A stretch of 64,000 bases of DNA from PWXP01 sp040772845 (GTDB taxonomy: Bacteria; Planctomycetota; Planctomycetia; Pirellulales; Thermoguttaceae), in NCBI GenBank assembly GCA_040772845.1, contig JAXGXG010000001.1:3224001-3288000 (forward strand), read 5' to 3'. A model generated the notes under the pieces. The model was not told the DNA's origin, searched no databases, and was given only the letters and a program-made list of their open reading frames with translations. The position numbers were made by a program, and so were the translations under genes. Positions 27,328 through 35,871 of the stretch are shown here, one piece after another; within the stretch, counting starts at the first letter, position 1; each line of letters opens with the position of its first letter.

Positions 27328-29799
27328 TCAGATGAACAGGTTGACGTTGCCGGCTTCGGCGTTCTGGAGATAGGTGGCGACGCCCCCCTGCTCGACGCCG
27401 TCGATCAACTCCTCGCGGCGGATCCCCATCAGGTCCATGCTCATCGCACAGGCGACCAGTCGCACGCCGGCGGCTTGGGCTTTCGTCATCAGCTCGGGCA
27501 GGGCATCGACGTGTTTCTTGCGCATGATGCCCTTGATCATCGCCAGCCCCATTCCGCCCATGTTCATCCGCGAAAGGCCCAGGCGATCGGCGCCGCGGGG
27601 CATCATCCAGCCGAACATCCGCTCGACCAGGTTCTTCTTCACGGGCACGGCGGTCGGGCGCCGCAGGATGTTCAGGCCCCAGAAGGTGAAAAACATGGTC
27701 ACGTCGCTGCCCATCGCGGCGGCGCCGTTGGCAATGATGAACGCGGCCATCGCCTTGTCGAAGTCGCCGCTAAAGACAACGAGCGTCTTCTTCTTGGCCA
27801 TCGCGCCGAACGCTGCGGCCGAAGCCGCGCCGGGAGCGGGACGTTTGACAATCGTTGCGCGATACGCGCCGTCGCTCGGCCCGATATCGACCAGTTCGTT
27901 GCCCGTGCTCTTGCACCACGCCGCCACGTCGGCCGGAAAACCGGGATCGGCGGCCGTGATCGCCAGGGCCTCGCCGACGGCAATGCCCTCCAGCTCCTGC
28001 CGCAGTCGCATAATCGGGCCCGGACACTGAAGCGTCCGGGCATCGATCTGCTTGACCACCGTTTCCGGCTGCCGGCGGGCAGGCGTTGGATGTTCGTCTC
28101 CGGTATCCTCCCGGATTTCGTGAATGCTCATCTCGGCCGACGGCAGATGTTCGATGACCGCCTGATAGGTCTTGTAGCCGCCCGAGAGATTTCTGCACGA
28201 AAACCCATTGAGCGAAAGGATGCGGCACGCCAGATAACCGCGCAGGCCCACCTGGCAGAAGACAAGAATCTCCTTGTCGCGTGGGATTTCACCCAGCCGC
28301 TGGCGCAGCGAATCGAGCGGAATATTCTTCGCGCCCGGAATGGTTCCGGCCACCAGTTCGTCGGGATCGCGGACATCGAGCAGCCACTGATTCTCGGCCG
28401 GATCGATTGCTTCGGGAACGTGGCATATCTTGGCATCGCCGTCCAGAATGTTCGTTGCTACGAAGCCTGCGTAATTGACCGGGTCCTTGGCCGAGCCGTA
28501 GGGCGGGGCATAGGAAAGCTCCTGGTCGGCCAGGTCGCGAACGGTCAGCCCGGCGCGAATGGCGACGGCCAGTACGTCAATCCGCTTATCGACGCTATCG
28601 GCGCCGACGGCCTGGGCGCCCAACACTTTGCCGTCCTCGGGATCGAACAGCAGCTTCAGACTCAGCGGCATTGCGCCGGGATAGTAGCCTGCATGGCTCG
28701 ACGGATGAATGTACACCTTTTCGTACGCTCTGCCCGCCTGTTTCAGCGTCTTTTCGCTCAAGCCGGTCATGCCGATGGCCAGATCGAATACCTTGCAGAT
28801 GGCGGTTCCCTGAGTGTCGTGGTAGACACTTTCTCGCCCCAACGCATTGTCGGCGGCGATGCGGCCCTGGCGATTGGCCGGCCCGGCCAAGGGAATGAGC
28901 GTCTTGCCGCCGCCGACCAGGTGGGTGACCTCGACGGCATCGCCCACGGCAAAGATGTTCGGATCGCTTGTGCGCATGTGCCGATCGACCGCGATGCCGC
29001 CCGTGGGACCGATTGCCAGACCGCATTCGCGGGCCAATCGGACTTCGGGCCGAACACCGACAGCGAGAATGATCATGGCGCCGTCCAGGGACTGGCCGTC
29101 GCTCAACAGCACGTCGAACCGCTCGCCGTTTCGGCGAATCGCGGTTACCGAAGTGCCAAGGCGCAAATCCACCCCGTGGAACTGCAATTGCTGGTGGATC
29201 GGCGCGACCATTTCCGGATCCGCTGCAATGAACACCTGCTTCGCCAACTCGACCAACGTCACCCCGACGCCGCGATGACGCAGCGCCTCGGCCATTTCCA
29301 GTCCGATATAGCCGCCGCCCACGACAATGGCCCGATCCGGCCCGACGCGATCCACCGCCTGCTTGATCCGATCGGTATCGGCGAGATTTCGCAACGTGAA
29401 CACACCCGGGCTGTCCGCGCCAGGGATCGGCGGCCGGACGGGCTCGGCGCCGGGACTGAGGATCAGCGCGTCGTAAGACTCGTCGGTCAGTTCACCGGTT
29501 TCCACATTTCGGACCGTGACCGTCTTGGCCTCGCGGTCGATAGAAATGACCTCGCTACGGGTGCGTACGCCGACCCGGTAGCGCTGGTGAAAGCTTTCCG
29601 GAGTTTGCACCAGCAGGCGTTCGCGTTCGTCGATCGTACCGCCGATGTAGTACGGCAGACCGCAGTTGGCGAACGAGATGGCTTCGCCCCGCTCGAACAT
29701 GACGATTTCGGCCTGTTCGGAGACCCGGCGCGCCCGCGCCGCCGCCGAAGCGCCACCTGCCACGCCGCCTACAATCAGAAGTCTTGGATGACCGCTCAT
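27328..29799 (-). CDS. CoA-disulfide reductase - rhodanese - TusA - DsrE fusion protein
   Basis: 823 aa with four domains. Residues 1-450: FAD/NAD(P)H disulfide reductase of the CoA-disulfide reductase/NADH oxidase type (IVGGVAGGASAAARARR, redox Cys in SFANCGLPYYIGG, VVGGGYIGLEMAEAL, FAVGDAVEV, and the dimerisation segment ELSYAPPYGSAKDPVN). About 455-550: rhodanese domain (WLLDVRDPDEL) with active-site VFCQVGLRGY. About 580-655: TusA/SirA-like domain with ARTLQCPGPIMRL. About 665-823: DsrE2-like domain (FFTFWGLNILRR, VDALPELMTKAQAAGVRLVACAMSMD). Together these would reduce persulfides or polysulfide and pass sulfane sulfur between cysteines in the cytoplasm. All key Cys are visible. GGAACGAG lies before ATG 29799. 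It appears monocistronic. Confidence 0.92.
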   Translation of the reverse strand: MSGHPRLLIVGGVAGGASAAARARRVSEQAEIVMFERGEAISFANCGLPYYIGGTIDERERLLVQTPESFHQRYRVGVRTRSEVISIDREAKTVTVRNVETGELTDESYDALILSPGAEPVRPPIPGADSPGVFTLRNLADTDRIKQAVDRVGPDRAIVVGGGYIGLEMAEALRHRGVGVTLVELAKQVFIAADPEMVAPIHQQLQFHGVDLRLGTSVTAIRRNGERFDVLLSDGQSLDGAMIILAVGVRPEVRLARECGLAIGPTGGIAVDRHMRTSDPNIFAVGDAVEVTHLVGGGKTLIPLAGPANRQGRIAADNALGRESVYHDTQGTAICKVFDLAIGMTGLSEKTLKQAGRAYEKVYIHPSSHAGYYPGAMPLSLKLLFDPEDGKVLGAQAVGADSVDKRIDVLAVAIRAGLTVRDLADQELSYAPPYGSAKDPVNYAGFVATNILDGDAKICHVPEAIDPAENQWLLDVRDPDELVAGTIPGAKNIPLDSLRQRLGEIPRDKEILVFCQVGLRGYLACRILSLNGFSCRNLSGGYKTYQAVIEHLPSAEMSIHEIREDTGDEHPTPARRQPETVVKQIDARTLQCPGPIMRLRQELEGIAVGEALAITAADPGFPADVAAWCKSTGNELVDIGPSDGAYRATIVKRPAPGAASAAAFGAMAKKKTLVVFSGDFDKAMAAFIIANGAAAMGSDVTMFFTFWGLNILRRPTAVPVKKNLVERMFGWMMPRGADRLGLSRMNMGGMGLAMIKGIMRKKHVDALPELMTKAQAAGVRLVACAMSMDLMGIRREELIDGVEQGGVATYLQNAEAGNVNLFI

Positions 29800-30099
29800 C
29801 GAATTGCTCGTTCCGAGTTCTGTTTGGGATCATTCTCCGGCCAAAGTCGGAGATCGGCTCCCCGTTTCGGGTAGCCCCTCCTCTATCGATACGTAGCGAC
29901 GTCCTGAGGTTACAACCCGTTGGGCGATTCGACTGCAATCGGGGGAAAAGTCTCACCGACTGGCCCTTCGTTCGTCGTTGCCCCGTTCACACCTGGAACC
30001 GTAAGCGCCCGAGAACAGCCATGACTGAATCAGGCTCACAGGGCTGTTCTCGCGCGCCTGCGAGCCCCCCGTATTAGGCACTGTATTCCACGATGTTCT
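29800..30099. other. Intergenic region with 11-bp hairpin
   Basis: No gene seen. A perfect inverted repeat CGAGAACAGCC (30010-30020) / GGCTGTTCTCG (30042-30052) with a 21-nt loop lies 47 nt downstream of the minus-strand chimeric gene. It could slow or end its transcript, but no T run follows. Confidence 0.45.
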
Positions 30100-30910
30100 T
30101 CAGCAGCAGACCAGCCGCATCAACGCATCGAGCAATTGACGGCGGTCAATCGGCTTCGCCAAGTAATCGTCGCAACCTGCGCCCAGACCCTTCTGCCGAT
30201 CCTCGGCCATAGCGTTGGCGGTAAGGGCAATGATCGGTTGCGACCATCCTTGGCGGCGTAATCGCTGTGTCGCCTGATAGCCATCGAGGACCGGCATTTG
30301 CATGTCCATAAGAATGACATCGAATGGGTTTCCGGCGTCTCGTGAGGCGAGGGCGATCTCCACGGCCATCCGGCCGTTTTCCGCCACAACAACCGTGGCC
30401 CCCATTTTCGTCAGGATGGGAAGCGACGCGTGAAACACTACGGCCGCGTCTGCCATCGCCTGCCCAGAACGCCCGTCAAAAACCTTCGGAACCGGCTTCG
30501 CGGGATCATCCAGCAGAACCCCGGAAACCCATCCGGCAAGCGGGCTGATCGCAAACTCCTTGTATCGTGGAGCATTGATTGCAAAAGAATGGTGTGTCTT
30601 GCTCGATGCCGGAACGATCATCAGACTGAAGCCGTTGTCTGGCGCGTCGGTATATACGTCGGCAATGGATGCTTCGTCATAGACTTTGGTGGCGACCTCG
30701 CCCACGCAGGAAGGCAGCCTGAAGACGCAAGCCTTCTCGCGCGAGATCATGCCACCTGCTTCGGTCACGAAATAGGGTGTCGTCCCGCCTATCCAATTGC
30801 CCTTTGGCAACCGGCTGAGCAGGCTCTCATCGGCCGCGACGAGGAGCCATTCCCCGCGCGATTTCCGAAGCCAACGCTTCGAGACAGAAAAATTGCGGTG
30901 GACTTGTCAT
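30100..30910 (-). pseudogene. Frameshifted chimera: uncharacterised GNWIGGT domain (DUF6976-like) fused to truncated receiver domain
   Basis: The natural start appears to be ATG 30910 (MTSPPQFFCLEALASEIARG). A C4/G4 run at 30852-30855 holds one base too many; removing it joins that N-terminus to EWLLVAADESLLSRLPKGNWIGGTTPYF. Without correction, only a TTG at 30810 could start the long frame. Through VVFHASLP (near 30420) it resembles a family I recall as DUF6976 (GNWIGGT, NGFSLMIVPASS, GWVSG). It then switches abruptly to the second half of a CheY-type receiver: ATVVVAENGRMAVE, phosphoacceptor in VILMDMQMPVLDG, LTANAMAEDRQ, DDYLAKPID. The receiver's first strand with its acidic pair is missing. 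This is probably a deletion-made gene fusion. Confidence 0.65.
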
Positions 30911-31226
30911 CGAACGTTCAGCGTTGCCAGAATCAGCATCATAGACTTCACACAAGGCCCCGGCCCCCCGGCAGGAGTGTCGATTGTCAGTAAACGGTTA
31001 GCACCGGCACAGAAGCCACAACAAGGATAGAACCGGTTTTGGGCAGAAGTCCCTGCAGATTGTGCGGATAAGACGATTATTGGCAGACAACGACCGCGGC
31101 AAGGGCGTTCATGTGCGGATTGTCCCTCCAGTGGCCCCATTCCATGTGTCGCAACACCCTCTGAAAGGGCATATTGCGCAACCACGCCTTTGTGGAAAGA
31201 CGCATCAGATTGTGCAGCAAGAAACA
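30911..31226. other. Intergenic region, nothing recognised
   Basis: Open frames here (for example a 127-codon one on the minus strand) lack a ribosome-binding site or any family resemblance. Base composition is lower in GC than the surroundings, as it is for the two small genes that follow. Confidence 0.4.
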
Positions 31227-31260
31227 CACCATCCCGTTCGCCAAGGCGAACGGGATGGTG
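31227..31260 (-). terminator. 34-nt perfect inverted repeat, terminator of the small lipoprotein gene
   Basis: A 16-bp stem (CACCATCCCGTTCGCC and its exact complement) with an AA/TT centre, 35 nt downstream of the stop of the minus-strand lipoprotein gene. On the minus strand it is followed by TGTTTCTT. It is unusually long and perfect for a terminator. Confidence 0.6.
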
Positions 31261-31295
31261 CTCAATACAAAAGAGACAACAGGAGTTCAAACGCC

Positions 31296-31787
31296 CTATT
31301 GTTTTACAGCAACCTCAAGCAGCTTGACCGGACCACTCGTCAGCACGTCAACCGTCTCCTTGTCACCGACCTCGAGGTTGTAATACTTGATCACTGGAGT
31401 CAGCGTCTCGTCCTTCTGGCTGACGTGTTTGCCACGATTCGATCCCAAGTAACTATTGGCACTGCCGAACTCCCGAGGATTGGCGGCCCGGAGCGCGAGA
31501 TACCGCACATTCAGATCGGCCATTTTGGGCTCGTAGGTAGCGTACAGTTCTTCCAACTGCTTGCGAAGGGCGGCGCCCTCAGGTTTTGCTTCCGCCAATT
31601 TCGCCGTTTCGCCAACAACCTCATCAAACTTGGCCAGAATCTCCTTGGCCAACGCCTCTCCCGATTCCGCCACGGAGTCACTCGTAGCCGACGGTGCATC
31701 CGCCGATTCCGGCTCACTACTGGGCGAACCGCATCCGGTCATCCAAATCATCACAAGCAGTACCAGCACCACATGACCAATTCTCAT
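31296..31787 (-). CDS. Small lipoprotein, function unknown
   Basis: 163 aa from ATG 31787 (GGTGG/GGAAGAG upstream; an adjacent ATG at 31790 is equally usable). The leader MRIGHVVLVLLVMIWMTGC is a lipoprotein signal with Cys19. A Ser/Glu/Ala-rich linker (residues 20-45) is followed by a charged helical region (ALAKEILAKFDEVVGETAKLAEAKPEG split by short loops) and a C-terminal beta-rich part. No known family recognised. It follows the 150-aa membrane-anchored protein gene with a 103-nt gap and probably shares its transcript. A strong hairpin follows the stop. Confidence 0.6.
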   Translation of the reverse strand: MRIGHVVLVLLVMIWMTGCGSPSSEPESADAPSATSDSVAESGEALAKEILAKFDEVVGETAKLAEAKPEGAALRKQLEELYATYEPKMADLNVRYLALRAANPREFGSANSYLGSNRGKHVSQKDETLTPVIKYYNLEVGDKETVDVLTSGPVKLLEVAVKQ

Positions 31788-31890
31788 CATCTCTTCCACC
31801 TGATCCTTGTTACTGAAACATGTTACGGAGAAGAACCTGCATCTTCTCCCTTGCCGAAACAACCTCCACTCCAAAGAACTCTGCGCGAAT

Positions 31891-32343
31891 TCACCAGACT
31901 TTGAACAGCAGACCTCGCCCCTGCAATATGTAGGTTCCGTCAATGCGCCATTCGCCATCCCGGTCATTCACCTCGACGTAGTCCCGAAACTCCGAGTCAG
32001 AATACCGCAGAAGACAAAGGAGTTGCATGGAACGAACCCCGGTGAAAACATTCCGGCCATACTTGACACGCAATACCTCGAATGCCTGGAGCTTTCCTCG
32101 ACTCGTTTCCAACTTTCGATGCTCTTCCGTGAAATCCTCCTTCGAGATGTCGCTTCTATAGGAAGCAGAGAGACACTTGTCATAAGCGTCGCCGTAGGAA
32201 CCTTCCCGTACAAGCTCTACGTATTCCGACAATACCCCTTCCGAGATATCCGTTATCGGCCACTGACTGAAACCAAGCAGAGCCGCCCACACCGCGCCGC
32301 CGATCAACAGGAGTACTCCTGCCGCAATTGCGATCCTCTTCAT
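31891..32343 (-). CDS. Membrane-anchored protein, NTF2-like, function unknown
   Basis: 150 aa. Residues 1-25 form one transmembrane helix or uncleaved signal (IAIAAGVLLLIGGAVWAALL). The rest (YVELVREGSYGDAYDKCLSASYR..., then a basic strand-rich part ending RDGEWRIDGTYILQG) has the length and pattern of NTF2-like or DUF4864-type small secreted domains, in which a helical N-part precedes a curved sheet. This is fold-level inference. ATG 32343 has AGGT about 8 nt upstream. GC content is lower than that of most neighbours. Confidence 0.55.
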   Translation of the reverse strand: MKRIAIAAGVLLLIGGAVWAALLGFSQWPITDISEGVLSEYVELVREGSYGDAYDKCLSASYRSDISKEDFTEEHRKLETSRGKLQAFEVLRVKYGRNVFTGVRSMQLLCLLRYSDSEFRDYVEVNDRDGEWRIDGTYILQGRGLLFKVW

Positions 32344-32684
32344 GTTGCTTACCTAGAGAAGCCGCGTTTCAGTCAATCCGTATCCTCACCATACCACAAC
32401 GAAGCCGACTCCTCGATACTCGATGATTGTGGAGGCTGAATATAGCATGAAGCAGGATACCGAATCAAGTGAATCCCCATAAGCCCCCCCTGCGCTCCGG
32501 CCAGATCTCGGCCGCACCACAGGTTTCCATACTCCAGGTTGCAGGCAGTCCATCCGGTGGCGCCGGGCACGTATCATTCGGTCTGCCTGGTAGCCGTTCG
32601 CAGGGAGCTGGTCTTTGTGCTATGCTGTACGCTGCGAGGACAAGCCATCTGGCGCCCACTGACATACGCTTCGAGGTAATAACG
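32344..32684. other. Divergent intergenic region, nothing specific
   Basis: Separates the minus-strand small envelope genes from the plus-strand beta-helix gene. Upstream in-frame extension of the plus-strand gene exists but does not look like protein-coding sequence. No clear promoter hexamer pair was found. Confidence 0.35.
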
Positions 32685-34685
32685 ATGTCTACAAGATGTC
32701 GCAGGAGTCTGACCTCAAGTCTTCTTACGTCGGCCGTGATCGCCATCGCAACCGTGTGTCCTGCCGTCGAGCCGATACCGGGCTCGTCGGAGCTTACCCG
32801 GTGTAACGGATTCGATCCGCCCGAAGTCGCTTGGGCGGCCGTTGCCAGCGGCGCCGCGGAACCGATCCCCCTGCAATCGCTCGATCCGCCGGTATTCCTG
32901 CCCGACGGCAGAGAGTTCAAGACGTGGGAACAGCCGGCCGAACATCGGCAGACGTTCTTTGTCGCCCAAGCACATCCCGATGCCTCCGATGACAATCCAG
33001 GTACGGAAGATCGTCCCTGGAAGACGATCGGGCGCGCGGCCAAGGTGTTGGAACCGGGCGATCGGGTGATTGTCCGGCAGGGACACTATCGAGAATGGGT
33101 GTGTCCGGCACGCGGCGGGTCAGGCCCCAAGCAGATGATCACCTACCAGGCCGCACCGGGCGAGATGGTGATCATCTCAGGATCGGAACCGCTGACCGGC
33201 AATTGGCTTGCTTCGGTCCTGGCAGATCAACCGCCTATGGCCAAGGCATGGATGATCGACCTGCCCGAAGCACTCTTTGGAGACTACAATCCGTTCGCAG
33301 AGGCCAATGCAACCACGAACCTCATCAGCGACCCGGCAGTCGCTCGACAAGGTCGAGACAAGCCTCCCTATACCTTGGCAAGAGGTTTGGTGTTTCAAAA
33401 CGGCAAGCGTCTGAAGCAGGTTGCCTGCCGCGAGGCGTTGGCCGAATCGGCTGGCGCCTACTGGGTAGAGCCGGGCGGCAAGCGGCTCCACCTGCGGCCG
33501 ATTGCCGACGCGCAGCCGAATCAGGCCCAGTTCGAAATCACCACGCGACCCTTCGCCTTTGCTCCGAGACAGGCCGGATTGGGATTCCTCTGCGTCGACG
33601 GCTTCACAATCGAACACGTGGCCAACTGCTACCCCATTCCGCAACTGGGTGCAATCTCGACCCGCCAGGGACACCACTGGATCGTGCAGAACAACCTCGT
33701 ACGGCAGGTGAACGGTCTCGGCCTGGATTACGGACGACTGCAGTCGTTTCTGCCTCGGCCCGTACCGGCCGACACGCCCAAGCTGGCCGGCGTGGGTGTC
33801 ATTGTCCGCAACAACGCGTTCTATCAGTGCGGTATCTGCTCCATGCAGGGGTTGGGATTGATCGGTGGTTGGATCGAAGGCAATTACGTCCAGGATTGCT
33901 GCTGGCACGACGTCGAAAAGCTGTGGGAAGCGGCTGCCATCAAGCTGCACTGGGACAAACATATCCTCGTCCGTCGAAACGTCGTCGACGGAACGATCGG
34001 GGCACCAGGTATCTGGGTAGACCACAGCAATACCAACGTGCGCGTTACCCAGAATATTGTCGTCCGGGTTCGGTCGGCGGCGTATGGTGGAATCTTCTTC
34101 GAAGCGTCCTACAAGCCCAACCTGATCGACCGAAACATCGTCTGGGACTGTACGCCGCACGGTTTCTATCAGCACAATTGCGGCGATCTGACCGTGGTCA
34201 ACAACCTGATCGGTTGCTGTGCGAAGGCGCCTGTGCGCATCGCCCCGCAAGGTTCCGAACGCGAGGTCGACCTCGAAACGAGACGTCCATCCGTGGTTGT
34301 GCGCAACCATGTGCTGGGAAACGTGTTCTACGGCTTCGGCGATCGGGGCCCCCTGGTTCCGGGCGGCAACGTTTCGGACTACAACCTGTTTGTCAACCCG
34401 CCAGGCGAAGAGCCGATCGATCTGGCTGCCTGGCGAAAAGACAAGGGGCAGGAGTTCAACAGCGGCGCGTTTCTGTCAAAGATGGAGTTCTCGCTGGCCG
34501 ATGGAACGTGGACGTTGCGTCAATCGCCGTTGTTGCCGGAGTTTGCATGTCCCCGCATTTTTGAAGTCCAGCGCGACTTCCTCGGCGCCCCCCTGCCGCC
34601 AATCAGAACCACCCAGGCCGGCCCTTTCCTTCCCCAGAACTTGAAGGCTGTTATGACAGGAGACTGCCCCAAGCTGCCAGACTGA
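32685..34685 (+). CDS. Secreted right-handed parallel beta-helix protein, polysaccharide-lyase-like
   Basis: 666 aa from ATG 32685 (GAGGT 8 nt upstream). Sec signal in residues 1-30. The segment GRAAKVLEPGDRVIVRQGHYREWV (read in two parts) and YQAAPGEMVIISGSE is the classic start of the DUF1565-like beta-helix family. Helix rungs with N/V/I ladders follow: HHWIVQNNLVRQVNG, VIVRNNAFYQCGICS, WIEGNYVQDCCWHD, VRRNVVDGTIGAPGIWVDH, IFFEASYKPNLIDRNIVWD. Such proteins often bind or cleave acidic polysaccharides; no catalytic Lys/Arg/His set could be assigned. It is followed at 75 bp by a DUF6807 gene on the same strand. Confidence 0.8.
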   Translation: MSTRCRRSLTSSLLTSAVIAIATVCPAVEPIPGSSELTRCNGFDPPEVAWAAVASGAAEPIPLQSLDPPVFLPDGREFKTWEQPAEHRQTFFVAQAHPDASDDNPGTEDRPWKTIGRAAKVLEPGDRVIVRQGHYREWVCPARGGSGPKQMITYQAAPGEMVIISGSEPLTGNWLASVLADQPPMAKAWMIDLPEALFGDYNPFAEANATTNLISDPAVARQGRDKPPYTLARGLVFQNGKRLKQVACREALAESAGAYWVEPGGKRLHLRPIADAQPNQAQFEITTRPFAFAPRQAGLGFLCVDGFTIEHVANCYPIPQLGAISTRQGHHWIVQNNLVRQVNGLGLDYGRLQSFLPRPVPADTPKLAGVGVIVRNNAFYQCGICSMQGLGLIGGWIEGNYVQDCCWHDVEKLWEAAAIKLHWDKHILVRRNVVDGTIGAPGIWVDHSNTNVRVTQNIVVRVRSAAYGGIFFEASYKPNLIDRNIVWDCTPHGFYQHNCGDLTVVNNLIGCCAKAPVRIAPQGSEREVDLETRRPSVVVRNHVLGNVFYGFGDRGPLVPGGNVSDYNLFVNPPGEEPIDLAAWRKDKGQEFNSGAFLSKMEFSLADGTWTLRQSPLLPEFACPRIFEVQRDFLGAPLPPIRTTQAGPFLPQNLKAVMTGDCPKLPD

Positions 34686-34760
34686 ACTCTGACAACCGTT
34701 TACGAAGACGGCAGTCCCGCAAACATCCATACCGTTTTTTCCACCCTCGAAGGTACGCCA

Positions 34761-35714
34761 ATGAAATCCTCAGTTCTCTCAGTCTCGTTGATCATGTTCG
34801 CTCTGTTGGCGGCGATGAATCATCCCGCATCGGCCCAGCTAACCGCCGAGAAGTCGGAAAAAGGCGTTGTTGTGAAGATCGACGGCAAACCATTCACCGA
34901 ATACTTAACCGAGGTCAGCGGCAAACCGATCCTGTGGCCCATTATCGGGCCGACGGGCAAGCCTATGACCCGCGCGTACCCCATGATCGAGGACATCGAA
35001 GGCGAACGCCACGACCACCCGCATCAGGCATCATTCTGGTTCACCCACGGCGAGATCAACGGAAGCAACTTCTGGGCAATCCGAGCGTCGAACGACATCC
35101 TCGGAACGACCCGGCACCGCGAGTTCCGGCGAATCGAAAGCGGAAAGACGGCCACAATCGTCTCGGTGAACGACTGGATTGGGCACGATGGCAAAAAGGT
35201 CATGGAAGACGAACGCGTCATCGAGTTCGGCACGATCGGCGACAGCCGGTATATCGATTTCACAATCACACTGAAGGCCACTGAAGATCCGGTCACCTTC
35301 GCCGATACGAAAGAGGGAACCTTCGGCGTACGTGTGGCGGCAACCATGGCAGTCGACTCCAAGCTGGGGGGGAAGATCGTCAATAGCAAAGGGCAGATCG
35401 ATCGCAACGCCTGGGGCCGACCGGCCGCCTGGGTCGATTACCACGGGCCGGTCGATAATGAAACGGTGGGAATTGCCATCCTGAACCATCCGAGCAGTTT
35501 TCGCTTCCCGACGTACTGGCACGTTCGAGGCTATGGGCTCTTCGCAGCCAATCCGTTTGGCCTCAGCGATTTTCCAGACGCGGCCAAAAGCGGCGAGTAC
35601 ACACTCGAAACAGGCAAGGAAATCACCCTGCGCTATCGAGTTATCTTCCACCGAGGCACCGAAACGGACGCGGATATCGCATCCTTGTTTGACGCTTACG
35701 CCAAGAAGCAGTAG
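34761..35714 (+). CDS. Secreted DUF6807 / PmoA-like protein
   Basis: 317 aa with signal peptide ending PASAQ. The body has the DUF6807 pattern: GKPFTEYL, KPILWPIIGPTGKPMTRAYPM, HDHPHQASFWFTHGEINGSNFW, then DERVIEFG and VRVAATM, and near the C-terminus HPSSFRFPTYWHVRGYGLFAANPFG (read in parts). This family is very abundant in planctomycetes, often beside sugar oxidoreductases. It is annotated as PmoA-like in databases, but no methane oxidation function is established. The conserved HDHPHQ and NPFG segments suggest a carbohydrate-binding beta-sandwich. GAAGG lies before the ATG. Confidence 0.85.
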   Translation: MKSSVLSVSLIMFALLAAMNHPASAQLTAEKSEKGVVVKIDGKPFTEYLTEVSGKPILWPIIGPTGKPMTRAYPMIEDIEGERHDHPHQASFWFTHGEINGSNFWAIRASNDILGTTRHREFRRIESGKTATIVSVNDWIGHDGKKVMEDERVIEFGTIGDSRYIDFTITLKATEDPVTFADTKEGTFGVRVAATMAVDSKLGGKIVNSKGQIDRNAWGRPAAWVDYHGPVDNETVGIAILNHPSSFRFPTYWHVRGYGLFAANPFGLSDFPDAAKSGEYTLETGKEITLRYRVIFHRGTETDADIASLFDAYAKKQ

Positions 35715-35871
35715 TACGTTGTGCTGAGCTGCTTCCGCAACGTCGCACCAGTCGATAATCCGAGAAGCAGCAAAGAAGAGGAAACTCAACCGATGATCGA
35801 CTCCGGCGCGAGAACACACGACGTCTCGCGTCTGTGAATACAATCCGGATTCCACAATGGAGAAGTGTCCC

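Noticed and set aside
27475..29874. 799-codon open frame antisense to the sulfur-relay fusion
   Set aside because: Mirror of a conserved coding sequence; composition is typical of antisense frames.
30907..31290. 127-codon minus-strand ORF
   Set aside because: Spans the 34-nt palindrome and reads as random Cys/Gly-rich sequence.
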